DNA of 64,000 nt, taken from Parelaphostrongylus tenuis (lineage: Eukaryota; Nematoda; Chromadorea; Rhabditida; Metastrongylidae). The stretch covers positions 21,491 through 85,490 of the forward strand of contig JAHQIW010000964.1 of NCBI GenBank assembly GCA_019055375.1, written 5' to 3'. Position 1 is the stretch's first letter, and each line of letters opens with the position of its first letter. The position numbers and the translations under genes were made by a program. Shown here piece by piece: positions 1 to 11,006 of the stretch. The notes under the pieces are model-generated. The model saw nothing but the letters and a program-made list of their open reading frames with translations, had not been told where the DNA came from and did no database searches.

Positions 1-19
1 CGGCACGGGATCAAGCACC

Positions 20-651
20 GATCTCTTTTGCTGGACAAGAACTATACATAAGATGAAAATAACATCAAATTCACATCCGTGAGCATGGCTTTTGGCCAAT
101 TTACGCGCTGCGGGTTGGGGCTGCAAGAGTAGGGAAGGAGCAGGGAAAGGGTGATGCGATCACTTATCGTTGGCACGTAATTGAAGCGCGATTTTCGTCA
201 GCTGGAATTCAAATCCACATTTCACTCATTTCGGGAGCGCGTACTGAACCATTGCACTACTGACGCCCGTTTTACACCACTCTTTCTACGGTATAACCCG
301 TTATCTGTCAACAGCTAGCCGTCTACAGTCTATCAAAAGGCGGTGGAATAAAATAAAATCGAAGTGCGATTTTTGTCATTCGATTAGGGATTGGTTCCCC
401 TCTTTGGAAAAAGCTCCAGATCAAACGTCTGACTATATACCAAAAAATTTTCCCAAAACGTTCATGTGCTTTTCGTGCTTCTAGCGAAATAATAGTAGAA
501 TTGAGTGCTCGATGTGTAACATAATTTTATTTTGAATTTTACGGCGTTGCGGTGTTTAAGAGAGGCGGACAGGTACGGCGCTATCCAGAGATTTAAGCTT
601 TCGCGTGGATACTAACACTCTACGAAATGTATTTATTCAACAAAAGGGATC
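20..651. repeat. MITE-like element with terminal inverted repeats, family R1
   Basis: The left end (GATCTCTTTTGCTGGACAAG at 20-39) and the right end (...CAACAAAAGGGATC to 651) are diverged inverted copies. The same termini bound the copies at 3813-4461 and 40109-40778, so this is one interspersed family of about 650 bp. No transposase reading frame is visible. A tRNA-like segment (196-312) sits inside. A short open frame at 605-799 lies in the right arm and recurs in the other copies as repeat sequence, so it is not a gene. Confidence 0.6.
196..312 (-). repeat. tRNA-like (SINE-type) segment
   Basis: Read on the minus strand it has an A-box-like stretch (TAGTGCAATGGTTCAGTACG) and a B-box-like GGATTTGAATTCC about 35 bases later, followed by AGCTGACG. 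The layout matches the better preserved tRNA-like copy at 31085-31225. It cannot fold into a full cloverleaf, so it is a SINE or MITE module and not a tRNA gene. Confidence 0.5.
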
Positions 652-1710
652 AGTTTTGGACGCCGTGCCGTCTAACGGAAAAGAACCGAAGGTTCTAATC
701 AAAACAGATGCGCACACAACTATTCAAAAACAGGAACATACAGGAGAGCTTGATGCAAGCATCTCGGTTGTTTACGTAAATCTAGAAGGATTTCGATAAT
801 CGAAGAAGCTCGAAAAGTGGTTGCCATACGTAGCGTGCGACCAGATGTTTCTATTCTACGAATCTTCGCCTCATATATCAAGCTCACCAAAGCAAGTCTT
901 CCTACTACTACTCTTCCAGTCATCTCAACAACCTTCTGCTCAAGAATTCTTCCAAAAGCTTTCCCGAGACAGAAATTTCTACCAATGACTTCATCACCTC
1001 CAAAATTCTGATTTTGTAATTGGTCGGCACATGCAAACTTCCTTTTTCTATTGAAAATAAGTGTAGATTGTAAAGGTTTTTTTTTGTTTAGTGAAGTTGA
1101 ATCCGAGTTGAGATGCGCCAGTATAAAGTCACATGTCTGAGTACACAATTTGCTAACAACTTATTATAACACATCGTTGTCAAAAGCGCTACAGCCGCCA
1201 TGGTTTTTTTGTAATCTCTAAAATTGATTGAAGTAGAATGTATATTATGTTCTGACTCTAACTTCTTCTATTATCTAGTCGATAAAACCTATCTATCGAA
1301 AAATAGAGTATGAAGAAAGTTTAATTTCAAATAGCGGGGTGCGATATGACTCATAACCATAAGAATGCTGAATAACTACCGAAATTTGGAATGCAATGCT
1401 TTTGTGTCATGAACTCCAACCGTTACAATGTCACTATTATCTCAAAAAGGCATAGTAGCGTCTGAAATCCATGACACAAAAACATCGCGTCATAGACTTT
1501 CCTCGTATCTCAGAATTCCGGTGATTATAATGTTTTACTTGTTATGCAAGTGTAGAACATTTTCTAAGACGTAGACATCTCTTTCCTACGATTTTCTTCG
1601 GCCTAGCATTTTAGTCGATGACACTAATGTTTAGTTTTTAGTTCATTCTTCATATCTTCAATGGAATCTTTGAAGGGATATAAAGAACTTATTGTATCAG
1701 ATCACTACAG

Positions 1711-1904
1711 ATTAACGAGGATGTGGTGTCTATCGGTCACGTACCATCGTCTTCGATGTCAATGGCGACATACGATGTCGTCGTGTTTTCCGTAGAGGGT
1801 CATTCGCGTGCACTTGTGGTCAGAATCAAGCCTCTAGATTTGGCTCTGGAAAACCACACAGTTATCGAATATCCACAAGGAAAGACCTATGTGGTATTAA
1901 ATAG
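1711..1904 (+). CDS. CSPG-like gene, exon a
   Basis: It follows the acceptor ...CACTACAG and ends at AATAG|GTAAAC. The peptide runs from INEDVVSIGHVPSSS to EYPQGKTYVVLNR and corresponds to the start of a CSPG repeat (x-G-x-x-Y-x-x-L). It joins in frame to 1975: the split codon AG+G keeps NRTHLSAYS open. Confidence 0.65.
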
Positions 1905-4900
1905 GTAAACATTATTCAAGTTTCTGTTGAATTCTTTACACCACATGTCTCAATAGTGAAACGATTGGTTACAGGACTCATTTAAGCGCTTACTCGAATG
2001 GCGATCGATCCACCATAACTTATAAGGTCACTGGTAGACGTCTCTATTAGCATTTTTTTAATGAAGAACCAACAAAAAATTTGATATGAGGGCATTACAG
2101 ATCACGAGTGGTCCTGAGAATGGCACATTCTATTGGGTGGCTGGTGAGAAAGAAGCAAAACACTTCACACAAAAAGATATCGACGAGGGAAAAATCCTTT
2201 ATGCTCAACTCAACATGAACTCTTACAAGGTCGCTAATGAACTATCCATATGCTTCTCGAATTGCCTACATTCTTAGAAGAGACTTTTTCGACCATGTTT
2301 TCGTTTCTTTTTCGGACGATTGATACAAAAAACCGTGAGATGTTGGTATGAGATGTATATGCCACATGTTATATCCCTATCTCATTTCTTCGCAAAAAAA
2401 GACAAAAATAACGTATCTCTGCGTGTTTTTTATAACTACGTGGAAATCATGTTTCTGCCATTTCAGGATAGCTTTGAATTTTTATTGGCGAATACCGAGA
2501 AAGGTGTAGTACGTAACCGATCAGAGATCGCGGTGCGACCACTAGTGACTGCTCAACCGGTGATCGTCGAGACAAACAGTTCTGTCCCATTGACTGCCAG
2601 CCAGCTGAACGCCAGTGCCTTACAGGTTTGCAAGCTCTTAATGAGTATTCAGTATATAAGTGAAGGTAGGTTACTGCAGAACACTGATTTCTATCCGGAA
2701 AACATAAGGCGGGATATAGCAGCTTGATGTCTGTGAAGTGATTAGTATCCGTTTGCATCAAAGAATTGGTGAAACTTTCCTTCTTTTTTCTTCTAACAAC
2801 TTTGATTCTATTGCACGTTCTAGACAGTTGAATGCTCTGCAGCTTTCTCTCAATTTTGTGCAAGCAGACGCTAAATACTTAAACCATAGTTCGCTTGTAC
2901 CAAGGTTATTTCATGAAAAAAATAGTGATTTGGCCCACTGCATTGTCCTCTACCTGGCCGATTAATGTGGCGCAGGAATCACTGTCGTCACAGGTATTTG
3001 TGCCTTTCCGAAAAAGCATCACATCGTGGAAATCCTCTTGAAACCACGCTCAAAACCTCCACATATGAATGAGAAAAGAAGGCAACGGATTCTCAAACTT
3101 TAGCCAAATCCATGCACGATCCACTTTTACCTCATGGACGACGATTGCAAGATTTCGGTGCCAATAAAAGACAAGTGTGGCTTCACACGAGACGTGAATG
3201 CCAGTCATTTGTGTTTCTATGTATATGAAATGTTATGATATCTTTCTTTTGTGTCATTTCACAGCGTTGCATATTTTAATATGATCTTTGATGATCAAGT
3301 AGAAAAATCTGTGTTATTACGAGTTAGCGACGAATGACGGTCTTTTTTGTGTAACCTCCTCGGGAAGTAAATTTAGTGAGATTTACACAAAAAATAAGAG
3401 GAGTTCAAAAAAACATTCTAAAACGTTGAAATTCTCAACCTTCAACAAACGATGAACTAGTGGTTCAAATAAGCAATGGAAATCTGTCAGCCTCAACTTT
3501 CATCCCTAATCAAGTGCTTTAAGCTGCGTTCAACACAAGAACAACGAGAGATATTTCCGGTCTAAATGCTTTATTTAATATTCAAAACTCTATTGTGGTT
3601 TCTCTTAGGGATCTACACCTCGTTTCCTTATCACATCAACTTTGAAATACGGGAGAATTTCACTTGATCTGCTTTCGAATCATGTTCACTTCTTCACATT
3701 TCCTGATATTCTACGTGGTCGGGTGTACTATCAGGCGTTTACTACAGACAAGGAGGTGAGTGGTTCTGTACTTTTTTGGCACTTTCTGTCAGACGGCGCG
3801 GAATCAAAAACCAATCCCTTTCGCCGGAGAAGATTTCATAAAAGTGCTAGTAATTATTCGAAAGCTTAAATCTCTGGCTAGCGCGGTACGTAGCCGGTTT
3901 TCGAAAAAGTCTCTATAATAACGCTTCAATGAAATGATGATATTTCTTTTCACACATTTTCTTGAAACTATTAGTAATCATTTGATAGCATAATATTTAG
4001 GAGCACCAACATTGTGCTCATTTTCTGGAAAGACCGTTTCTGCGCAGTGTGATAGGGAAAGTAATTGGTTCACATACGCGAACAAACGTACTTTGGAATA
4101 CTCAAGGGCTGCGAGCTGGGGCGGCAGGAGAAGTCGACGCGATTATCGATCGATGGCGTCTGAATGAAGTGCGATTTTCGTCACCTGATCAAAGACTGTT
4201 TCCCCACTTTCGTGAAACTCCAGCTCAAATGTTTGACTATGAGTTTAAAAGATTTTCTCTACACGTCCATGTGCTTTCCGTGCTTTCCGCGAAATAATAG
4301 TTAAATTACGCGGTCGACGTCAAATGTAATTATATTTTGAATTATACAGCGTTATAAAAAGCCTTTCTGAAGAAACCGGCCACGTATGGCGCCAGCCAGA
4401 AATTTTAGCTTTCGATTGGTTACTAACACTCTTATCAAAATTCTTGTCCAGCGAAAGGATCGTCTTTGATCCCATGCTGTCTAACGGAAAAGTAATTATT
4501 TTAATACTGAAGGACAAAATTTAGTAGTGAATTCAATAAGATGCGCGGACTTTTTCCACTCTTTCACATTGTAATTTGCAAACGTGCAAAGTCTACGTAA
4601 TGATCAAACCGCTTCATCAAGCTAGTCCTTTTTGGCTTTACCTAACATCTTTCTACTGTTTATCTAGTGAAAATTATTTGGCAATATGAGATTCTTTCTA
4701 AGAATCAAAATAACTTTATGAGTCTTTGTGGTTTACATATTAGGTAGGTGGAGGAGACACTACGGTTGGTGTTTCGAGTTGTCTCTGCTGCTCTTCGACC
4801 CATTTTGAAGTCAAGTTCTGGAGCCGCAACAACTTTTGCATGAACCAGCATTCCTTCCAAAACAAATATAAAATAAGTAGCTAGTAATACGTCGTTGACA

Positions 4901-6715
4901 AGAAAGCATAAGGCGAGGAACTTGGATCAGAATAATTTATGACAAAACGATATTTGTTGAAGAATCCATTCCAATATCAAACGGCGCATTTCAGCTACGC
5001 AAAAACCGCATTTACTTATATACTAACCTGACATAGATTGTCGACATCGCAACGTGACTGCTTAACGTACGCAAAATGTCTAGAAGGGATAAACCTGCTT
5101 CCTATTGATTCCTTCTAGATGATCATCTTAGAATTCTGGGTAGTAAGCAAACTCCACCTTGAATAAAGTTAAACCCACATTCACCCTTATCGAGGGCATG
5201 CTTCCACTACACCACCGAGGCCACCGCTTTACTACCTTTCTTTCTTCGATGTAAACTATCATAGCTGCCAGCAACCAACCTCTGACGGATTTGATTCGGG
5301 AAGCACAAATCAGTGTTAAACTCCGGTAAACTGACAGCTATTGAGTATGTTTAATCTATATAAATTCTATAATTCACTGCTATTTTACTTTTATATGCTT
5401 ACTGTCTACTTTGTTTCTACAGTGGCATTACAGGTTACCGAAAATATTGAGTTAGAAGTACGTGCCGACAGTGTACAACCTGCTCGTCTTGTGCTACCGA
5501 TTACCATCATACCGAGTGACAACGAAGCACATGAGCCAACCCGTAGGGATAAGATGGACAAGGACGAAGTCGAAGAGACTCATTATGAAAAAACCGCGCT
5601 TTTCTCGAATTCGGGATCAGATACCTGTGGGTTTTTGGCGATATCTTGTCGTTCAAATTCATAAGAACTATTTTCTACTAATTCTCTTCTACGTTTATCA
5701 TTCACATCACGTATTTCTTGGTAATTACTGATACTTTTTTCTGGTCGTTACTCGAATTTTGGACTTATTGAAGTGATTTCATTATGCTACCTTTGTAGAT
5801 AAAATTTCGCACTTTTAGGTGATCATTGTGCTGCTGTTATTGTTTATTATCGTGTTTCTACTGATGTATCGTCATCGAACGAAATGCAAATCTAGTACAC
5901 CATCTTCTCTGGCACCACAGACGCCATCACCGAATACGTCACTTTTGGAAAAACCCGATTTGCTTGGTAGAGCTTCCGATCTCATTGTGATAAGTAGAGT
6001 TTCCAAAAAGCATAAAATTTGTTCAAGTCGCTTGAGTGCAGAATTACTGCGCCACCCACGTTGGAGGTCATCCTTCTTCAAGTTCAACAACTCTCTTTTC
6101 TTCAAACTTTTCTCTTACTCTCATTTGCTCCTGATTTCGCAAAATCCAGACCCAACTCGGAGTTACTGCACATATTTCATCACCATTTATCCCAGATTTT
6201 CTGCTCAAACACATATTTTTACTCTATTTCTTGTATATTATCAGGAAATTCGTACAAAACAAAACTAGCAAGCTTTTTGACACTTACAAACATCGAAAAA
6301 ATCTCTACAAATTTGATGCTTCACTCAGTAAAACTCTTCCTGCACATTTTTTTTGCTTTATATCCGATCTTAGTATTCTGGCGACAGCGATTCATGGTAT
6401 GAGTTTTCTGCGACTTTGTACGGCTTGACTTATTGACAATGTCAACTTCCTAAGAATATTTGAATTCTCTCCTAAATTCATTAATCTATTCTCTGTTGCT
6501 TCAACCCTAGAAGTGATTGTAGGGATCGACAGAAATCGTGACCTTTGGATCTGAATAAAAGCACAACATTTTCAATAATTTGTGAATGTATGCGCTCCAA
6601 CGTTTCTTTTGTTATATTTAGGTTCAACGGTTTTCGCATCTGTCGGCAAAACCGACCTCCCACGACAGCCAATGAAGACATTCGAACGGAAAGTAATTAC
6701 ACCACTCAACAAACG
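1711..6715 (+). CDS. CSPG4/NG2-like transmembrane proteoglycan (multi-exon, 5' part probably outside the window)
   Basis: Exons that can be supported: 1711-1904, 1975-2026, 2101-2229, 2467-2625, 3609-3755, 5434 to about 5630, 5819-5966 and 6622-6715. From 1975 to 3755 every join I could check is in frame. The extracellular part shows CSPG repeats: phrases such as FTQKDIDEGKILYAQ and FTFPDILRGRVYYQ match the repeat signature F-T-x-x-D-I-x-x-G-x-(I/V)-x-Y, and DSFEF matches the D-x-F-x-F strand near the repeat end. A single membrane segment (VIIVLLLLFIIVFLLMY) and a basic stop-transfer RHRTKCK follow, as in vertebrate CSPG4, which is a cell-surface proteoglycan that binds matrix and signals through a short tail. 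At least one exon is probably missing between 2625 and 3609 and another between 5630 and 5819. The family call is strong; the gene ends are not resolved. Confidence 0.72.
1975..2026 (+). CDS. CSPG-like gene, exon b (52 bp)
   Basis: Acceptor GGTTACAG, donor AAG|GTCACT. It encodes THLSAYSNGDRSTITYK, the middle of a CSPG repeat that ends in the typical I-x-Y strand. GTC is an uncommon donor continuation, but exon c uses the same form (AAG|GTCGCT). Confidence 0.6.
2101..2229 (+). CDS. CSPG-like gene, exon c
   Basis: Acceptor GCATTACAG. It encodes ITSGPENGTFYWVAG then HFTQKDIDEGKILYAQ, the best CSPG-repeat match in the window: G-x-F, then F-T-Q-x-D-I-D-x-G-x-I-x-Y. It ends in phase 0 at TACAAG|GTCGCT and continues in exon d as YK-DSFEF, the expected order of the repeat. 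Confidence 0.7.
2467..2625 (+). CDS. CSPG-like gene, exon d
   Basis: Acceptor CATTTCAG, donor TTACAG|GTTTGC, phase 0 at both ends. It encodes DSFEFLLANTEKGVVRNRSE, then a linker with IAVRPLV and the start of the next repeat (SSVPLTASQLNASALQ). D-x-F-x-F followed by a short polar turn and a V-x-P strand is characteristic of CSPG/FRAS repeats. Confidence 0.65.
3118..3222 (+). other. possible decayed or unresolved CSPG-like exon
   Basis: One frame reads ...KCGFTRDVNASHLCFYV, with F-T-x-D-V-N and a later Y as in CSPG repeats, in the interval where an exon is expected. No convincing splice borders were found and the rest of the peptide is weak. Treat it as a lead only. Confidence 0.2.
3609..3755 (+). 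CDS. CSPG-like gene, exon e
   Basis: Acceptor TTTCTCTTAG, canonical donor GAG|GTGAGT. It encodes GSTPRFLITSTLKYGRISL, then HFFTFPDILRGRVYYQAFTT. The pattern P-x-(F/L)-x-I-T-x-T-x-x-x-G-x-I followed by F-T-x-x-D-I-x-x-G-x-V-x-Y is a nearly complete CSPG repeat. Phase 0 at both ends. Confidence 0.7.
3813..4461. repeat. MITE-like element R1 inserted in an intron of the CSPG-like gene
   Basis: The left arm (3813-3905) and right arm (4368-4461) are inverted copies of about 93 bp: ATCCCTTTCGCCGGAGAAGA on the left matches the reverse complement of the right end GTCCAGCGAAAGGAT. The inner sequence resembles the copies at 340-650 and 40480-40780. No transposase frame. It lies between coding exons at 3755 and 5434, so it is intronic. 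Confidence 0.65.
4741..4870 (-). mobile_element. mariner transposase N-terminal fragment
   Basis: The minus strand reads ELDFKMGRRAAETTRNTNRS, matching the first helix-turn-helix of mariner transposases (consensus around E-F-K-x-G-R-K-A-A-E-T-T-R-N-I-N). Frames close on both sides and no terminal repeats are recognisable. It is a short remnant within the same large intron as the MITE. Confidence 0.5.
5434..5630 (+). CDS. CSPG-like gene, juxtamembrane exon (3' end approximate)
   Basis: Acceptor GCATTACAG at 5433; phase 0 follows from the 3609-3755 exon. It encodes VTENIELEVRADSVQPARLV, then a charged stretch (EPTRRDKMDKDEVEETHYEK). The donor is uncertain: GT-containing sites near 5626-5632 do not join in frame to the membrane exon at 5819, so either an earlier donor is used or a small exon is missing. 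Confidence 0.5.
5819..5966 (+). CDS. CSPG-like gene, transmembrane and cytoplasmic exon
   Basis: Acceptor GCACTTTTAG, donor GCTTG|GTAGAG. It starts with about 17 hydrophobic residues (VIIVLLLLFIIVFLLMY), then the basic RHRTKCK and a Ser/Thr/Pro-rich tail. The arrangement equals the membrane segment and start of the cytoplasmic tail of CSPG4. Confidence 0.6.
6622..6715 (+). CDS. CSPG-like gene, cytoplasmic exon
   Basis: Acceptor TATATTTAG, donor ACG|GTTAGT. With the phase-1 donor at 5966 it reads GSTVFASVGKTDLPRQPMKT then FERKVITPLNKR and stays open to the donor. An alternative frame reads GFRICRQNRPPTTANED and stops at 6724, and would make this the last exon. The sequence alone does not decide; the splice phase favours the first reading. 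Confidence 0.45.
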
Positions 6716-6724
6716 GTTAGTTAA

Positions 6725-9360
6725 CTAATTTTGAAGTTATCTGAAAAGTGTACATACCCAACTACTGATAGGGACTTTTCTTGGGATATCATCTTAGATT
6801 TATGATACAGTTTAGCTTCAATTGAGTTCTTGCAAATTAGTTTTTTGCAAATTGTCGAAAAAAAATTCTACTCTTCTGGAAAATGGAATTCAAGATCTGG
6901 AGAATTTATAAGTTAGTCGACGCAATCTTAGACTCACCATTATTGAGAAGTGATTGTGACAGTCACGCCTTATCAAAATGCAAACCTTTTCAATATGAAA
7001 CATCGATAAACTTCTGGAAGAACAATCGTGGTCGTTCTTATCTTAGGAGAGCAAAATATGAAGTTGAATAGCGTTCATCATAATTTGGCGCTCGAAGATT
7101 TTTCTCTACCCCAAAGCGGTGAACAGTATGAAGATACAAAAATTTAACACGTTGACAACGACGTTGAAATTCTGCGCGGCGAACGCGGCGGCTACAATGG
7201 CGTTGTGGTAGTTTTCTAATGAAATGTGAATTTTTATCGTCACTAAAGGGAATTTCGCCGCCAGTAAATGATAATTTCACTAAAAAAAGCCACATAGATA
7301 CAAAAACTTGGACTCTGCTTGCAAAACGTTTTCTGTTTGTTTAGTAGAGCGTACCAAAGAAGTCTTTTTATAAAGCAAACTTAGTGCAAGAATGGGTTCA
7401 CAAGCCCGCAGACGCGGCGTGCGGTCTGAACTAATAACAGCGCAGATCGTTGTCAACGTGTTAAGAAGAAACTATCGAAATGGTAGAAGAATGAATAGAA
7501 AATAATTTGGCATTTTTGTATAAATAACGAGAATGGTAGTTATTCATCATCCGCACCCTGTTCCGACCTCCTGAAAAAAACTCATTTTTCTCCTTTTTAA
7601 AATTTTGAAAGTCATTTGATAGCTCGCCTCTCAAAACTTCATTTTCCAAAAAGAACTTTTCTATGAGCTGTAGCAGTGAAAATGAATTATGTTTAACATT
7701 CGAGCATTTTTTTGCTGGACAGAGCTCTTCCCTTGATTTTTATTGATCAATCAATAGCAAAAAATCCCAATGAAACCATCAAATGACTGCTGAGACTCTA
7801 ATAGAAAATAATAAAAGCGTTCTTTTCAAAGAAGTATGCAATTTCCAGGGGTGCTTGGGACGCGAATATCGTAAATGATCCCAAAGATTTATATTTTTTT
7901 CGAAACTGTATCATAACTTAGTTGAGACTGTTGAGACCGAAACTGTATCTTAACTTTGTTGAACTGAGAGTTATTACTTCAAAGAATTTGAATGAATGGA
8001 CAGACCATTGAAATTCAAAGAAGATATTTAGTTTTTAGACGGCACCAACCCACACTCGATTACGCTGGTTTGGCAACCGACACGCCTCCACCGATGCCTC
8101 TCTTCAAGCAAGTGGGCGCTCAGCGGTCAGATGCTCAGCACTGGGTGTAGATGTTGCTCTAGGAGTGTTGAATGGCTTCTTACTTTCGTTCTATTCAAGA
8201 CTTCTACTTTATGTCTTATCAGCTGGCTCGCGCCAATTTACGCTTGGAACTGGTAAACCACGAAAACATCGCGCACTTCTGATAAAAATACTAATCAGTG
8301 CCTTTAGGCCTTCTTTTGTGATTAGTATCAGCCTCTTTTGTTTCAGTTTCTCGTATACGAGAAGCTTTTTGCAAACGTGGCGCGTAAAGAAGGGACCAGC
8401 GTTGGTTTTGTGTTTATGGATATCATTGATGATGTGATAAAACCCGTTTATCCACAATTTGGACGGGACTCGCCGTTAATATTTCGAAGCGAAGCATTCC
8501 TCTAATTTCTCTTTCATTTGCATCATTCTGTACAATTATGCTTGTATGCTAGTGGATTTCTTTCCGAAAAAGTTTAGGTGATTACGAAACTTCATAAAGA
8601 TGCGATATCAACCGTGTTGTTTCATGCTGACTGTTGATGTTCCCCCTCATCAAACTTATCAGGCTTTTGACAGCCAAGAATTAGAGTTTATAATGGCAAA
8701 GTAGAGTAGTGTACGGTAGTTGAGCAATCAAAGAACTACAGCGAATGATGCTCAGGCACTGACAGCAATCGAGTTTCTCAGCACATCGTCAAACTGGAGA
8801 CGTCAAGGTGATCAACGTAATCAGTCTTACCTAATGAAGCTAATTTATCACTTACGTACGATGGGTTGTCAAAAGAAATTATGCTTCGATAGCCTTTGTG
8901 TGCAAGTGAAACGACAACAACTAATTGTTGTACATTTATTAATAACAATTTGCATAACATTAAAGTGTCGATGTCCATTACTGGATACCTGACGGCGAAG
9001 ATCATAAAGCTGTAAGCGATTTGAAAATAATTTAGCACTACTCGTGAAGAATGTGGGATAACCTACGGAGAATAGCCGTACGTTGCTTGAGTGGTCGAAA
9101 TCGGCGCAAAGGGTGATCAGCTTCCTCTGATGGTGGGGAGTGCTGGAAATCGAACCGTCAACGATTTAGTTGACTCTGAAATTCGGCTACATACGGACAT
9201 TGATATTGCCATTTTTGATCAGTTGTTTATGATTCAAATTGTACATCGATCAAGAGATGAGAAATAGAACAATTCTTGAACGAGTAATCGGAAAATGAAA
9301 AACATCGCTGATGAAGCTTAATGTGTCTCTTAAATCGACAAGTATATTGATTAAATAACA
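6725..9360. other. gene-poor AT-rich interval
   Basis: No exon with convincing borders was seen. It contains diverged interspersed repeat pieces (for example 7480-7700, similar to the R2 elements). The open frames present lack splice context and recognisable motifs. Confidence 0.4.
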
Positions 9361-9401
9361 TAGTTATTTATAACTATTCCGTATTTTATTATATCCAATA
9401 T

Positions 9402-9700
9402 TTATACATATCGCCGTTTCCCAAGGATGTAGCCAGAAGCGAGAGTAAGTCGGTATTCTAAATTTGATAATCGACCTCCAATCGTCCTGTTCCCGGGACG
9501 TCGCCAATGGTGAACGAAAGCCAACACCCAGCGATACCCAGCGGTCTCGTTCACATATCGTTTTTTTCGACTCCACAGTATATAATCTGTAATATTTACC
9601 AGCGGACCATTTGAATTTCGTCGTTCATTTGGGAAGCGCCCGCTTCCACGAACAGGGTGCTCACGCATCGCATCAATATCTACGGTACCACCGAGTCATC
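9402..9700 (-). other. unassigned open frame, possible exon
   Basis: A minus-strand frame of nearly 100 codons runs from GGTVDIDAMREHPVRG to GYILGKRRYV. It has three N-glycosylation sequons (NIT, NET, NRT) but no domain I recognise. A potential donor (CCGCTG|GTAAAT near 9600) would cut it in half. It lies just downstream of the thrombospondin-repeat gene on the same strand and could be an unrelated exon or repeat. Confidence 0.2.
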
Positions 9701-10151
9701 ACCGCGCGTCGTGATAAATATTTCGCGTCACTGCCATCATTTCTCATGTCATCACATACTGATTATTCAGTGTAGCCACCTCATCACCTCTTATTTCTCG
9801 TTGTTCTGGCAGTGCTGGATGTCTAATTACCGAAATTTGAGGCACCGCTCAAAGAGACCTGCGTGGTAAATTACATTCTCGATGTTTGCAATCCACTGAA
9901 ATGTTGCAACATAAGGCTGATGCAAATAATCCATCAGGCTCGCAGAGGTCTAGACACATAACAATAAGTATTTCACAGCAGAAGTTATTATCTTCGCAGG
10001 TAAACATAAAACCTCAGTGCTCAAGAATATAGAAGCATTTTGGATAAAAGCTATAAATCAAAGCATGTGCTGCAGGAGGAAAGCCTACAACTAGATGTGA
10101 TATGACACATATATAAAGCTGCTATTTTGATGTGGTAAGTGAATTAACAGT

Positions 10152-10280
10152 TCACGTGATCTCTATACGTTTGGCTGCGTCGGAAAGTTGTTTTGCGTTT
10201 GATGCAACTGTATGTATGTTGACTATGGTTATTTTTCCCTTGAGAAATGAAGGTAATTGGCTGAGTGACTTGCGGAAAAC
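10152..10280 (-). CDS. TSP1-repeat gene, terminal exon
   Basis: Acceptor AAAAAAATCAG, phase 0, 42 codons then TGA. It encodes VFRKSLSQLPSFLKGKITIV and ends SDAAKRIEIT. Its domain content is unknown. The exon is supported by the phase and the acceptor only. Confidence 0.45.
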   Translation of the reverse strand, partial: VFRKSLSQLPSFLKGKITIVNIHTVASNAKQLSDAAKRIEIT

Positions 10281-11006
10281 CTGATTTTTTTGAGTTGTGG
10301 AAAACGCAAACCACCAGAACATTAGCTTATCGCATAAATAATATTGTAACAACCTCATTTTGATTACAAAGGAAAATGCGGAGGTTTTGGGGATTTGCAA
10401 GAAAAAGTTAGTTAGCTTTGTAGTGACGTAGAAAGGTATGAGAGCTGAAATATGCTTCAGATGATCACAATGTGTCCGCAATTAGCCGAATTTTCAAACC
10501 ATGCATGTTTCTAAGATGATCGTACCTGTGACCGATTTGATTCAATGAATTCTCTTTTTTGTGGAGGCGATGAAGTGGGACACCATCCACCTGTACAGTT
10601 CCGAGACTCATAGGAATTCCCTAAAATAATCTAAATCAGAGAAAGAAAACGAAACTTTTTGCTTGTCAATGAACATTTCTATTGAAGGAGCTGCCTTGAT
10701 GGCCGATTTACTGCATTCAAAATTGTCACCCGCAGGTTTGGCCCTCTTTTGTAGAACAATGAGCGTGTTCAACCCTAGGAAACTAATGATGAGTGGGGAT
10801 TAAGATGATCGTCAATTTATCCTGCGCAGTACTCTTCATAAACATATAACGAGCATGTAAAGGAAAAATTCTTTTCAAGCAATCTACCCATACCTTCGCA
10901 TCCTTGACTCAGTGAGCTTGAAAAGATGCATCGTCTCGTGCGAAGCTGCTTATTGCAGAAGCACTTGCCCCACTCACTCCAATCTGACCATCGAGATACT
11001 GAAATT
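10152..11006 (-). CDS. thrombospondin type 1 repeat protein, three 3' exons
   Basis: Exons in transcription order: 11006-10894, 10620-10526 and 10280-10152 (stop at 10152-10154). Both joins keep the frame (phase 1, then phase 0). The first two exons give one complete TSP1 repeat: RWSDWSEWGKCFCNK, then QLRTRRC, then SQGCEGNSYESRNCTGGWCP. The W-x-x-W-x-x-W layout, the R-x-R-x-C strand and six cysteines fit the family, which is extracellular and used in adhesion and guidance. The last exon adds a tail without a membrane segment (VFRKSLSQLPSFLKGK...), so a secreted product is likely. Upstream exons, including any signal peptide, were not found. The specific orthologue is unknown. Confidence 0.6.
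10526..10620 (-). CDS. TSP1-repeat gene, second exon
   Basis: Acceptor GATTATTTTAG, donor TCACAG|GTACGA. The phase matches the exon before it. It encodes GNSYESRNCTGGWCP, the C-terminal cysteines of the repeat, then a Ser/Pro/Lys-rich linker. Confidence 0.6.
10894..11006 (-). CDS. TSP1-repeat gene, exon with W-W-W core
   Basis: Acceptor TTGTACTGCAG, donor GCGAAG|GTATGG (written on the minus strand). It enters in phase 2 and ends in phase 1. It encodes ISVSRWSDWSEWGKC, FCNKQLRTRRC and SSLSQGCE. Confidence 0.62.

Noticed and set aside
605..799. 64-codon frame at the right end of the first MITE
   Set aside because: It falls in repeat sequence shared with 4417-4500 and other copies, where the frame is not kept.
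7038..7295. 85-codon minus-strand frame
   Set aside because: It resembles repeat-derived sequence with an Arg-rich shadow frame; no splice context and no motif.
8000..9200. Possible tRNA-like piece near 9120-9170 and exon-like frames around 8165-8437
   Set aside because: Only a B-box-like string (GACGGTTCGATTTCC on the minus strand) is present and no A box at the right distance; the frames lack splice borders.
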